Source: Candidatus Saccharibacteria bacterium UBA6175 (GTDB lineage Bacteria > Patescibacteriota > Saccharimonadia > Saccharimonadales > Saccharimonadaceae). From it: DNA of 64,000 nucleotides. Shown piece after piece: positions 18,792 through 26,130 of the stretch. The stretch spans positions 1 through 64,000 of the forward strand of contig DITV01000001.1 of assembly GCA_002422915.1 (NCBI GenBank), read 5' to 3'. Made by a program: the position numbers and the translations under genes. Every line of letters begins with the position of its first letter. Position 1 is the stretch's first letter. The notes beneath the pieces are model-generated. The model saw nothing but the letters and a program-made list of their open reading frames with translations. It did no database searches and was not told where the DNA came from.

Positions 18792-19250
18792 ATGTCCACA
18801 ATCGACCAGCAATTCATAGAATATATCGTAAAATCAGTGGTTGGCCACCCCGATGACGTCGTTGTCGACCGCCTTATTGATGAAAAAGGGGTCCTGCTCA
18901 CACTGACCGTCAATCCCGAAGACCTTGGCCGCGTCATTGGAAAGCGAGGGATTACCGCTCAAAGCCTCCGTACACTGCTTCGAGCACTTGGTACTAAAAA
19001 CGATGCGCGGTATAACTTAAAGATCGTAAATAATGATGGTCATGAAGGTTCCACGTATTCATCTGACGATGCGCCGCACCGCGAAGAACGTGCCGCCGCC
19101 GAGCAGCCTCGTGAAGCAACCGAAGCCCCAGAAGCTGTTGAAGATGACGCACTTGTGGAAAGTCTATCAGATGAAGCTGTGGACAACAGTTCAGACTACA
19201 CCAAAAAGACACGAGCAGAGCTTGCAGAGCTCGATGACCTTGATATATAA
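18792..19250 (+). CDS. khpA: KH-domain RNA-binding protein, KhpA-like, 152 aa
   Basis: Residues 1-80 match KhpA (YlqC): DQQFIEYIVKSVVGHPDDV and the KH loop GRVIGKRGITAQSLR, whose GKRG contacts RNA. The usual KhpA is 75-80 aa. Here an acidic 70-residue tail (EEVxxEE-like, Ala/Glu/Asp-rich) is added, parallel to the acidic tail on bS16 upstream. The rpsP-khpA-trmD order is common in bacteria and supports the call. AGGAGGG-type Shine-Dalgarno GGAGGG before ATG. Confidence 0.9.
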   Translation: MSTIDQQFIEYIVKSVVGHPDDVVVDRLIDEKGVLLTLTVNPEDLGRVIGKRGITAQSLRTLLRALGTKNDARYNLKIVNNDGHEGSTYSSDDAPHREERAAAEQPREATEAPEAVEDDALVESLSDEAVDNSSDYTKKTRAELAELDDLDI

Positions 19251-19340
19251 TAAGCGCAAGTTCAACAAACCAATCTTTGAACTGCGAGATTAGCTCATGC
19301 GAGTGACAAATCACCACATTTGTTGAGAGCTTATGTGTAT

Positions 19341-19371
19341 AAAAGACGCCCCAGAAATGGAGCGTCTTTTT
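19341..19371 (+). terminator. Terminator after khpA
   Basis: AAAAGACGC (19341-19349) pairs with GCGTCTTTT (19362-19370); T-rich end. Confidence 0.8.
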
Positions 19372-19387
19372 GTTGCAATAAAGTTTT

Positions 19388-19414
19388 GTCTGCCCGAGTC
19401 TCCCCGGGCAGACC
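19388..19414. repeat. Hairpin downstream of the minus-strand pair at 19437-19740
   Basis: GTCTGCCC/GGGCAGAC arms around GAGTCTCC. An overlapping arm GTCTCCCC can instead pair with GGGGAGAC further right. No T-run; possible 3' structure of the minus transcript. Confidence 0.45.
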
Positions 19415-19436
19415 ATGATGGTGCGGGGAGACTGGG

Positions 19437-19517
19437 CTACTCCGGCTCTTCCTCCTCTTCAACCTCGTAGGGCTTCTCGAAGAGATCGGGCCAGGGTTCA
19501 TTCGGTCTTGCCATCAT
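19437..19517 (-). CDS. Small acidic protein, 26 aa
   Basis: A 26-residue frame (MMARPNEPWPDLFEKPYEVE, then EEEEPE) with a very strong Shine-Dalgarno, GGAAGGAG, five bases before ATG. It overlaps the 3' end of the 80-aa membrane-protein gene in another frame, a coupled arrangement. No known family. The ribosome-binding site is the main evidence. Confidence 0.5.
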   Translation of the reverse strand: MMARPNEPWPDLFEKPYEVEEEEEPE

Positions 19518-19740
19518 CGCTCCTTCCAAACAGCTCGGTGTGAAACTTCGTGACAATGTACGCCACAAAGCCTATCTGGGTACCGATCAGCAACACGCTG
19601 AATACCCAGAAGAAGTAGGTGTGAGCAGCGCTATCGGCGCCGAACACGGTATCGACTGCGTTCTTCGCAAGAATTGCAAGAACGACAATCAGCAGCTGGT
19701 AGCCAATGATGCCACCAGCAACTTTCGGGACAGATATCAC
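19498..19740 (-). CDS. Small two-helix membrane protein, 80 aa
   Basis: Two membrane segments (about 9-32 and 40-63) and a charged C-terminus. GTG is the start: TTGGAG lies eight bases upstream and the nearest ATG is in another frame. Unknown function. Together with the 26-aa frame it forms a small GC-rich minus-strand cassette between khpA and trmD. Confidence 0.65.
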   Translation of the reverse strand: MISVPKVAGGIIGYQLLIVVLAILAKNAVDTVFGADSAAHTYFFWVFSVLLIGTQIGFVAYIVTKFHTELFGRSDDGKTE

Positions 19741-19861
19741 GCATACTCCAATCGGAGACAGAACGAGAGGGGATAAAAGACCTATCGAATAGCACTGCTA
19801 TCGATATTATTATGATATCACATATTTACAAAAAAGTCAATGTACCGTACACTGGTAACAG

Positions 19862-20512
19862 ATGAATATACAAGTAATTACCCTATTCCCCGAGATGTTC
19901 GATGGCGTGCTGAACAGCTCGATGATGTGGAAGGCGCAGCAACAAGAAGCGGTGACATTTTCACTGATCAATTTGCGTGAGTTCGGCATAGGGCCACGCC
20001 AGCAAGTGGACGATACGCCGTATGGTGGTGGCGACGGCATGCTCCTCAAGCCAGAACCGTTGTTTGCGGCAGTTGAATACGCCAAAAAAGCTGATCCAAC
20101 AGCCAAGGTGATCCTGATGACCCCCAAAGGACAACGCTGGAGGCAAGCCACCGCTCAGAGCTGGGCAGACGCCGGCACTGGCCTGATCTTCATATGCGGC
20201 CGCTATGAGGGCTACGATGAGCGTATTGTCAGCCTCGTCGATGAACAGGTGAGCGTCGGTGATTATGTGCTCACTGGCGGCGAGCTGCCGGCGATGACGA
20301 TGATCGATAGTATCGTTCGCCTCATCCCCGGGGTGCTAGGCGGTGAACAGAGCGCCGCAATTGAAAGCTTTTCAGACGGCGAAACTCTCGAATTCCCTCA
20401 GTATACCAAGCCAGCAGAGTTCAAGGGAATGAAAGTGCCCGATGTACTGCTGAGCGGTCATCACGCTGAAATTGAGAAGTGGCGCCGCGAACAGTCTAAG
20501 AAAGCCGAATAA
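19862..20512 (+). CDS. trmD: tRNA (guanine-37-N1)-methyltransferase, 216 aa
   Basis: SPOUT-fold enzyme that methylates G37 of tRNAs with SAM. Signatures: [43 protein letters not shown] and [15 protein letters not shown] (the knot). Slightly shorter than the usual 230-250 aa at the C-terminus. TACACT at 19848-19853 ends eight bases before ATG with no Shine-Dalgarno. Confidence 0.96.
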   Translation: MNIQVITLFPEMFDGVLNSSMMWKAQQQEAVTFSLINLREFGIGPRQQVDDTPYGGGDGMLLKPEPLFAAVEYAKKADPTAKVILMTPKGQRWRQATAQSWADAGTGLIFICGRYEGYDERIVSLVDEQVSVGDYVLTGGELPAMTMIDSIVRLIPGVLGGEQSAAIESFSDGETLEFPQYTKPAEFKGMKVPDVLLSGHHAEIEKWRREQSKKAE

Positions 20513-20533
20513 GCTCTGATTCCAATAAAGCAA

Positions 20534-20553
20534 AACATCCCGAGTGGGATGTT
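20534..20553 (+). terminator. Weak terminator-like hairpin after trmD
   Basis: AACATCCC/GGGATGTT with a four-base loop; only a short T-containing tail, so termination strength is uncertain. Confidence 0.4.
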
Positions 20554-20645
20554 CGCTGTTGTTGTGGTGGATGTCGTAGAGCGAGCTGTCACAACATATT
20601 TTTTTGGAGGTATGTTTGTTTTATGTAACTTCGCTTGTTGTTACT

Positions 20646-20714
20646 TTACTCGAGGGGTTGGAAAAGCGCAAGCATAATGATAAAAATAACAACGATTATT
20701 TGCAGCCAGAGCAC
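20646..20714 (-). CDS. Putative tiny membrane peptide, 22 aa
   Basis: GTG-started frame whose product (LWLQIIVVIFIIMLALF core) is a single membrane helix with a Glu end. A TATAGT -10 box on the minus strand (20726-20721) ends six bases before GTG, the same spacing as other leaderless genes here, and overlaps the -10 of the divergent gene at 20736. No homologue recognised. Confidence 0.3.
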   Translation of the reverse strand: MLWLQIIVVIFIIMLALFQPLE

Positions 20715-20735
20715 GAGGAGACTATACTCTAAAGC

Positions 20736-21242
20736 ATGAGCTTTTTTCGAACACCCACCCCAGCACCACTGCCAAAATCAAAAAATGTTGCCACGATCAG
20801 CCTGTTTTACGCCGTCATTCTTGTCGTGATGGTTGTCGCACAACTCTTCACGTTTGAAAGCTTCTTAGAGCTAATTGGTACGTACGACCTTCCCGGAGGG
20901 CTAACCACCGCTTACACACTTGCGGCCGTACTGATTGCCGCACAGGTGTTTGCTTTACCGTTTTTGCTCCGCATGGCGATCAGCCCGGCATTCCGGATGT
21001 TCAGCCTGCTGTCAGCCGGGCTCGTTGCCGACATTTGGCTCTTTCTGACACTATGGGTTGTGATCGTCCAGCCAGCCGTCACTAATGTCGGCTTTCTTGG
21101 CACGGTGGTTGAGACCATGCCTGGCTGGTGGGCGGTCTGTATTGCTCTGGCGTTTGGAGTTTTGGCAACCTGGGCAGCGTGGGGTATGTGGCCGAGCGCT
21201 TCAGCTGGTGTCAGTAAGAAAGCGCCTGCCAAGAAGAAATAG
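20736..21242 (+). CDS. Four-helix membrane protein, 168 aa
   Basis: Four membrane segments (about 18-40, 55-78, 85-107, 130-150) and a Lys-rich cytoplasmic tail (SKKAPAKKK). No known family. TATACT at 20723-20728 ends seven bases before ATG, so the mRNA is probably leaderless. Confidence 0.7.
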   Translation: MSFFRTPTPAPLPKSKNVATISLFYAVILVVMVVAQLFTFESFLELIGTYDLPGGLTTAYTLAAVLIAAQVFALPFLLRMAISPAFRMFSLLSAGLVADIWLFLTLWVVIVQPAVTNVGFLGTVVETMPGWWAVCIALAFGVLATWAAWGMWPSASAGVSKKAPAKKK

Positions 21243-21303
21243 TTGTCGAAACCAGCTGACGGCGCTATGATGAAGACAATCGTAAGTTCAAAAGGAGAAT
21301 TGT

Positions 21304-21852
21304 ATGCAATTGCTACATAAACTAGAAACACTTGTTCACGGATGGCTAAAAAACGTCCCACACCTCCCTGAAGGTGGCCGTAAGTGGCTTGGTGAAAACG
21401 TTTGGTGGATCGTACTGGTCTTTACCATCTTAGGTGGCATCGGACTGCTGTTTGCTCTCTTTGGTATTTTCGCCCTGATGGCCCTCATAGGCTCAGTCAG
21501 TAGTGCCTACTATGTGAACGGGACTGAATTCGCTGCTTGGGGAATTGTGACTGGCCTCATTAGCTTTGTTATCTCGGCCTTTGCCCTTGCCTTGAACGCA
21601 TTGTCGATCACCCCGCTCAAGGAAATGAAGAAGAAGGGTTGGGTACTCTTGTTTGCCGCCTTCCTGGTGAACGTCGCGGGATCGGTCATTAACGCCGTAT
21701 TGGCCTTCAATCCATTCACGTTCATCTTCAGCCTCGTGTTCACGGCGGTATTCGCTGCCATCGCGGGCTACTTCTTGTTTGAAATTCACAGTCAGTTTGC
21801 GCACGAAGCAAAGATTGTTAGCAAGAAACCCACTTCATCTAAAAAGAAGTAA
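21304..21852 (+). CDS. Membrane protein, 182 aa
   Basis: A soluble N-terminus (about 35 residues), then about four membrane segments and a Lys-rich end (SKKPTSSKKK) like that of the gene just upstream. AAAGGAGAA Shine-Dalgarno precedes ATG. Unknown family; the shared layout and tail suggest the two neighbours are related in role. Confidence 0.7.
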   Translation: MQLLHKLETLVHGWLKNVPHLPEGGRKWLGENVWWIVLVFTILGGIGLLFALFGIFALMALIGSVSSAYYVNGTEFAAWGIVTGLISFVISAFALALNALSITPLKEMKKKGWVLLFAAFLVNVAGSVINAVLAFNPFTFIFSLVFTAVFAAIAGYFLFEIHSQFAHEAKIVSKKPTSSKKK

Positions 21853-21939
21853 GTACACCGGTTCTTTCGCCACCTCTTGAGCCTTTACCTCAGTTAGTGT
21901 ACAATTTGTTGGTACCTTCGACCCAGATTGTACACGCGT

Positions 21940-22014
21940 TGGGGATTGGCCAAGTGGTAAGGCACCAGGTTTTGGTCCTGGCATTCGGGGGTTCGAATCC
22001 CTCATCCCCAGCCA
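21940..22014 (+). tRNA. tRNA-Gln (TTG)
   Basis: Acceptor TGGGGAT/ATCCCCA, anticodon stem CCAGG/CCTGG with loop TTTTGGT (anticodon TTG), T-loop TTCGAAT, discriminator G, CCA encoded. Its last 21 bases begin a 28-base direct repeat found again at 22176. Confidence 0.95.
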
Positions 22015-22021
22015 AAGAAAA
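21994..22021 (+). repeat. Direct repeat copy 1: 3' end of tRNA-Gln plus eight bases
   Basis: 28 bases from the T-loop of tRNA-Gln through CCA and into the terminator; identical to 22176-22203. The form is that of an attachment (att) site or of a partial tandem duplication. Confidence 0.85.
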
Positions 22022-22360
22022 AAGAGTCCGCAGCGATTCTTTTTTCTTTGGCTCTGAGCGGCATCGAAGTTTCGAGTGTGCATTCGGGGGCGAACACAGC
22101 CAGTGGCTGTGTGAGGGCGACGTTCCGATGGCGATTGATCGCCAATCGCGAACTCGCGGGGTCGCCGAAGGTGACCGAATCCCTCATCCCCAGCCAAAGA
22201 AAATGAAGCCCGAAGCGGCTTCTTTTTCTTTGGCACAGAGCGCTTTTGAACCCGCGGTTACGCACAGCAAAACTTCTTTGGGTTCGGTGATGTTAGTAAT
22301 GTTAGAATGCGGCTCTATTTTATAGCTTGCGTAAAAATATATAAAATCTACACTAGAGCA
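22015..22360. other. Gene-free repeat region downstream of tRNA-Gln
   Basis: No protein gene. It contains an A-rich/T-rich terminator (about 22015-22052), about 120 GC-rich bases without features, the second copy of the tRNA-Gln 3' end, a second similar terminator (about 22196-22233), and an AT-rich stretch with a promoter-like sequence before the frameshifted gene at 22361. Confidence 0.6.
22176..22203 (+). repeat. Direct repeat copy 2 of the tRNA-Gln 3' end
   Basis: Exact 28-base copy, 182 bases after the first. Similarity continues imperfectly into the following terminator hairpin and CTTTGGC, so the duplicated unit is longer than 28 bases. Confidence 0.85.
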
Positions 22361-22775
22361 ATGAAGAAGAGTATTACTCAAGAAACGCCTAACGGCTGCG
22401 GTATCGCCTGTTTTGCTTTTTGTCACCGGTCTTTCGTATAAGAATGCAGAAGAATTTTTAGGTGATGATCAGGCGAGAAGCAACCGTTTTATCGTCAAGC
22501 ACTTTCGTGATGAGCTGAATCGGTTCGGACTTAAGTATGATTCAAGGAATGTACGTCCGAATCAAACAATTGAACCTACTGAAGGAACAGTCGTTTTGCT
22601 TAGACGATCGAAACAATTTCCTGTAGGCCACTACTTGGTATATCATGACGGAGAGTGGATGGACCCGCGCATTAACTTGAGCGATGACCGGAAGTTTGAA
22701 GACCCAAAGTCGGGCTTTCGAAAGGAGCTTCCTGGCCACATAATGTATGCCTTGATTCCTGTCGTTCATGCTTAG
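22361..22775 (+). pseudogene. C39-like cysteine peptidase, interrupted by one frameshift
   Basis: Frame 1 from ATG 22361 gives MKKSITQETPNGCGIACFAF and stops soon after; the other frame resumes VTGLSYKNAEEFLGDD and continues to 22775. Joining them at the five-T run near 22419-22423 (one T too many) gives about 137 residues with the papain-like C39 pattern: Gln-7 and Cys near the start, and a later His in VGHYLVYHDGEWMDP. Either a sequencing or assembly error in a homopolymer, a real mutation, or slippage. The role is likely peptide or isopeptide cleavage, target unknown. Confidence 0.6.
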
Positions 22776-22829
22776 GCATATGTATCAGCAACCTCGTATT
22801 TCGTACACAATTATGTTATAATATATTTT

Positions 22830-25139
22830 ATGAATGTTCAGCACGAGCGTGAGACCAACAACTCACAAGGACTTAATAGTGAAAAAAACATTTCTTCGCG
22901 TGTCTTACGCACGGTTACGGATCTGGGAATATTAAATTCAGAGCATCACACCTCACCTTTCGAAGTGAAGCGACATCAGCTCGAGGCATGGGAGCGTCTA
23001 TACCGTCATCGTGCTGCCGGAGAATCAACCGCATTAGTTCATATGGCAACAGGACTCGGTAAAACCACCGTTGTTGCTGGAGATATTCGGACTTTTTCAG
23101 AAGAGTTTCTGCAGACAGAGGGTAGGTCTCCGAAAGTGCTTTTCATGGCACACCAGACAGAACTTCTCAGGCAGGCTGGAGAGCGATGTGCTGATTTGGT
23201 TCCAAGCCTGGATCAAGCAGCACTCTATTCGGGAAAGGGCTCGATACAAGAGGCACAGCAGGCAGGTCTGGTATTTGCAACGCTCCAGACAATGAACATA
23301 AGAAAGCATCGTTTTGAACAGGACCACTTTGATTACATTGTTGTCGATGAGTCGCACCATTCAATGGCGCCGATGTTCGAGAAAGCAATAGCCTACTTTC
23401 TGCCGGCATTTCGATTAGGGGTCACCGCCACTCCATTTAGGAAAGACCAGAAGGATATTACCGAGCTTTTTGGAAAGATTGTGTATTCAAAGAATCTTGC
23501 CGAGGCTGTTTCGGATCAACTCCTTGACGCCCCCGACTACGAAGTTGTTGCGGACGATCTTTTAGTTCAGTCGATCAATTCTGACTTTGTACAATCAAAA
23601 GAGCTTCGCGAGGCCCTTTTTGACGAGGAGCGGAATCGGGTCATTGCGAGTAAGATTCACGAAAAACAGGTAACGATATCACGGCCGCGAACGATCGTAT
23701 TTGCTCAGAATATTGCACATGCAGAAGATTTTAGCCGCTACCTTAATGACGCCGTACCGCTACACTCTGAGTTATCTCATGAGGAAAGGCGTCGTATTAT
23801 CTTGGCCTTTAGAGCTGGCGAAATTCCAACGATCGTTGCGGTAGACATGCTCAATGAGGGCGTCGATATTCCTGAAGCAAACCTTGCTGTATTCTTACGA
23901 TCAACAGCGAGTAGAACGATTTTTGAACAGCAGCTAGGGCGTATCTTACGTAAGCTTTCAGAAAAAGACGCACACGTGCTTGATTTTGTTGGAACCGCAG
24001 AACGGTTGCGTATGATCTATGATCTAAGCGAAGAAGTACGAAAGATTAATGAAGAAAAAGCACGAGCACTTGGCGTCAGCCTTGAGGGTAACGACATTGA
24101 ATATACCCGCTTCGGAACCTTTTCGCCAAAATTTGATCGTTACAGCGTTGATATTATTGAGAAAATTAAGCTTTTGACTGAAAGTGAGCAACTTGCACCC
24201 GAAGGCTGGATGAACGTTGGCCAAATTGCGGATGCCGTTGGAAGAAGCACCTTTTATATCTACGGCCTCATTCAGTCTCTTGAACTACCGACTCGAAAAT
24301 TTCGGACTCCGATGAACTATACCGCACGGTATCTTTCTCCGGGCCATACGGAGGGGTTAATTGAGATGTTTGTTAATTCAGAGGGCTATGTATCTGCCTC
24401 TGATTTGGAGGTGATTCTCGGGAAGTCCAATAGTTATGTGTCAAAATATATTTCCGACAGAGGTTTCGAAACAAAGCAGTTTGCGAATGACGCGGGCATT
24501 TTGGTGAGGCATATTTCACCGGCTGATGCAGAGCTGGTTATCGAAGAGCACATGACAACCGAGCCACCCTCTGATTGGGTATCAATAAGTGAAATTAGTG
24601 CTGAACATAGCGTCAATCGGCTCACGATAAGGCGAGCGATCAGACGCCTTGGGATTGATGCGGTAAAGTTTACCGCAAAAGAAACGAACCAGCTGACACT
24701 TCACGTAAAAATTGAGGATGCGCAAACGATCGAAGACTTCTTAGAGCCGAAGGGGGTGACTAGACTGTCTAATATCGCCGATCGAATGGGAACCTCAACA
24801 CGGATGGTGAAGCGAAGGGCACGTATACTTGATATGAGTATTGTTGAAAAAATGGCCCCGCGAGCCGACGGTATACCCAAGCCCACCGATCACGTCAGTG
24901 ATTCTGACGCAGAAACATTGGTTGGCTATTTTGAGAGTCGCCAACTTGAGAGCGCACCGGCTGGATGGGAAAAGATAAGTGATTTAGCGAGCGAATTCAA
25001 TATCACATATCCTGCTGTCAAAGCAATGGCCAGAAAACTAGAGCTAGAAACCGGGCAGTACATGCCACTAGACGGCAATAAAAGAATGACGTATGTGTCG
25101 GCCGATGGCGCCGAAAGGTTGCGGCAACTCTACATTTAA
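22830..25139 (+). CDS. Superfamily 2 DEAD/DEAH-like helicase with repeated helix-turn-helix tail, 769 aa
   Basis: The N-terminal half is an SF2 helicase of the restriction-enzyme-subunit (ResIII/SSL2) type: Walker A MATGLGKTT (about 72-80), VVDESHHS (motif II, DESH), TATPFR (motif III) and the C-terminal QQLGRILR (motif VI). From about residue 450 come roughly five winged or simple HTH units (WMNVGQIADAVGRSTFYIY, WVSISEISAEHSVNRLTIRR, WEKISDLASEFNITYPAVKA and others). The tail would bind DNA. No nuclease or methylase gene lies next to it. A TATAAT box at 22817-22822 ends seven bases before ATG. Confidence 0.8.
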   Translation: MNVQHERETNNSQGLNSEKNISSRVLRTVTDLGILNSEHHTSPFEVKRHQLEAWERLYRHRAAGESTALVHMATGLGKTTVVAGDIRTFSEEFLQTEGRSPKVLFMAHQTELLRQAGERCADLVPSLDQAALYSGKGSIQEAQQAGLVFATLQTMNIRKHRFEQDHFDYIVVDESHHSMAPMFEKAIAYFLPAFRLGVTATPFRKDQKDITELFGKIVYSKNLAEAVSDQLLDAPDYEVVADDLLVQSINSDFVQSKELREALFDEERNRVIASKIHEKQVTISRPRTIVFAQNIAHAEDFSRYLNDAVPLHSELSHEERRRIILAFRAGEIPTIVAVDMLNEGVDIPEANLAVFLRSTASRTIFEQQLGRILRKLSEKDAHVLDFVGTAERLRMIYDLSEEVRKINEEKARALGVSLEGNDIEYTRFGTFSPKFDRYSVDIIEKIKLLTESEQLAPEGWMNVGQIADAVGRSTFYIYGLIQSLELPTRKFRTPMNYTARYLSPGHTEGLIEMFVNSEGYVSASDLEVILGKSNSYVSKYISDRGFETKQFANDAGILVRHISPADAELVIEEHMTTEPPSDWVSISEISAEHSVNRLTIRRAIRRLGIDAVKFTAKETNQLTLHVKIEDAQTIEDFLEPKGVTRLSNIADRMGTSTRMVKRRARILDMSIVEKMAPRADGIPKPTDHVSDSDAETLVGYFESRQLESAPAGWEKISDLASEFNITYPAVKAMARKLELETGQYMPLDGNKRMTYVSADGAERLRQLYI

Positions 25140-25157
25140 ACGTGCTACACTTTTAAC

Positions 25158-25403
25158 ATGGAATTAAAAATTGACTACTCAAGAAACATTCAAGGCCAGG
25201 AACAACTGGCAATTCAAGTCGAGGACCTTGCTCGAAAGCTTGGACATACCTGCATGCTTATGCCAATGCTCTCTGAAGGAGAGGGTGATTATCCTACGAT
25301 GGAAATGTTTGTTGATGGGGCGTTCGCACTCGGGAGCTCAATTGAAATAGAAAGAGCTTTATCAGACGGAACTATGGAAGCGTTCCTGAGCCGTGCTGCC
25401 TAG
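25158..25403 (+). CDS. Small hypothetical protein, 81 aa
   Basis: Soluble acidic protein (MELKIDYSRNIQGQEQLAIQ at the N-terminus). TACACT at 25146-25151 ends six bases before ATG; no Shine-Dalgarno. It follows the helicase by 18 bases but seems to have its own promoter. Unknown family. Confidence 0.6.
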   Translation: MELKIDYSRNIQGQEQLAIQVEDLARKLGHTCMLMPMLSEGEGDYPTMEMFVDGAFALGSSIEIERALSDGTMEAFLSRAA

Positions 25404-25423
25404 TTTGATTAATAGTGTCTACT

Positions 25424-25627
25424 CTAGCCTAAGAAGAATTCAAGAATCTCATACACGACATATGCTGGCCATACAATTGATTGCAAGAACGCCAGAACGA
25501 CTTCCCAGAATCCGTTCGCTTGGTTGATGAAGTAAACGAGCGCCCCAACCCACGACAGAAAGAGCACGAATCCGGTCATTCCCTCTGTTTTGTTGATGGT
25601 AACGATTGATCCAGTTTGTTTTGCCAT
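25424..25627 (-). CDS. Small membrane protein, 67 aa
   Basis: A polar N-terminus and two hydrophobic segments (about 17-35 and 43-63). AAGGATAT lies upstream of ATG. Lies 23 bases after the TM2-domain gene in the same direction, so the two are probably co-transcribed. No known function. Confidence 0.6.
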   Translation of the reverse strand: MAKQTGSIVTINKTEGMTGFVLFLSWVGALVYFINQANGFWEVVLAFLQSIVWPAYVVYEILEFFLG

Positions 25628-25650
25628 AAGTATATCCTTATATCCTTAGA

Positions 25651-26112
25651 TTAGTTTTTTGGCAGCGTAATCTTGATTGTGCCTTCGCCGTCACCATTTT
25701 CATAGTTACCGGTACCGTTGGCTTCGATGACGGCTCCCTCAAGGGTGCGTGAAAGTTCACTGACACTATTGTCAATAGAGTTAAGAGTGCCCACATATGA
25801 AATAGTTCCGACGATTGCACCTACTCCTTGAACGAGCAAGAAGATCGCAATACCAACAAAGACGGTCCGGTCATCTCGACCGGTACGCGCCAGCCGTACT
25901 CCTGCCTTATTTTTTGCGTTACCGAGTGCAATCCAAATAAAGTCGATGAGCCACCAGATACCAAGTCCACCAAAGGTGATAAGCTTCACGATACCCAGGA
26001 ACACCTGGCCCATGTAGAATCGGTCTACGCCGAGAAAACCAAGGAAAAGGCTAAAATATGTTGCCGTGACATAGCTCGTGTCTGGTTGTGTTGAAGTTGC
26101 TTTTGAAACCAT
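25651..26112 (-). CDS. TM2-domain membrane protein, 153 aa
   Basis: TM2 domain at about residues 14-70: FLGFLGVDRFYMGQVFLGI then GGLGIWWLIDFIWIALG, two helices with the conserved DRFY turn. A third helix (about 84-110) and an extracytoplasmic Gly-rich tail follow. AAGGAGATCC before ATG is a clear ribosome site. Molecular function unknown in the family. Confidence 0.85.
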   Translation of the reverse strand: MVSKATSTQPDTSYVTATYFSLFLGFLGVDRFYMGQVFLGIVKLITFGGLGIWWLIDFIWIALGNAKNKAGVRLARTGRDDRTVFVGIAIFLLVQGVGAIVGTISYVGTLNSIDNSVSELSRTLEGAVIEANGTGNYENGDGEGTIKITLPKN

Positions 26113-26130
26113 TGTGGATCTCCTTATAAT

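Noticed and set aside
22015..22260. CRISPR array
   Set aside because: Only two copies of the repeat, 182 bases apart, both derived from the tRNA-Gln 3' end; no cas genes.
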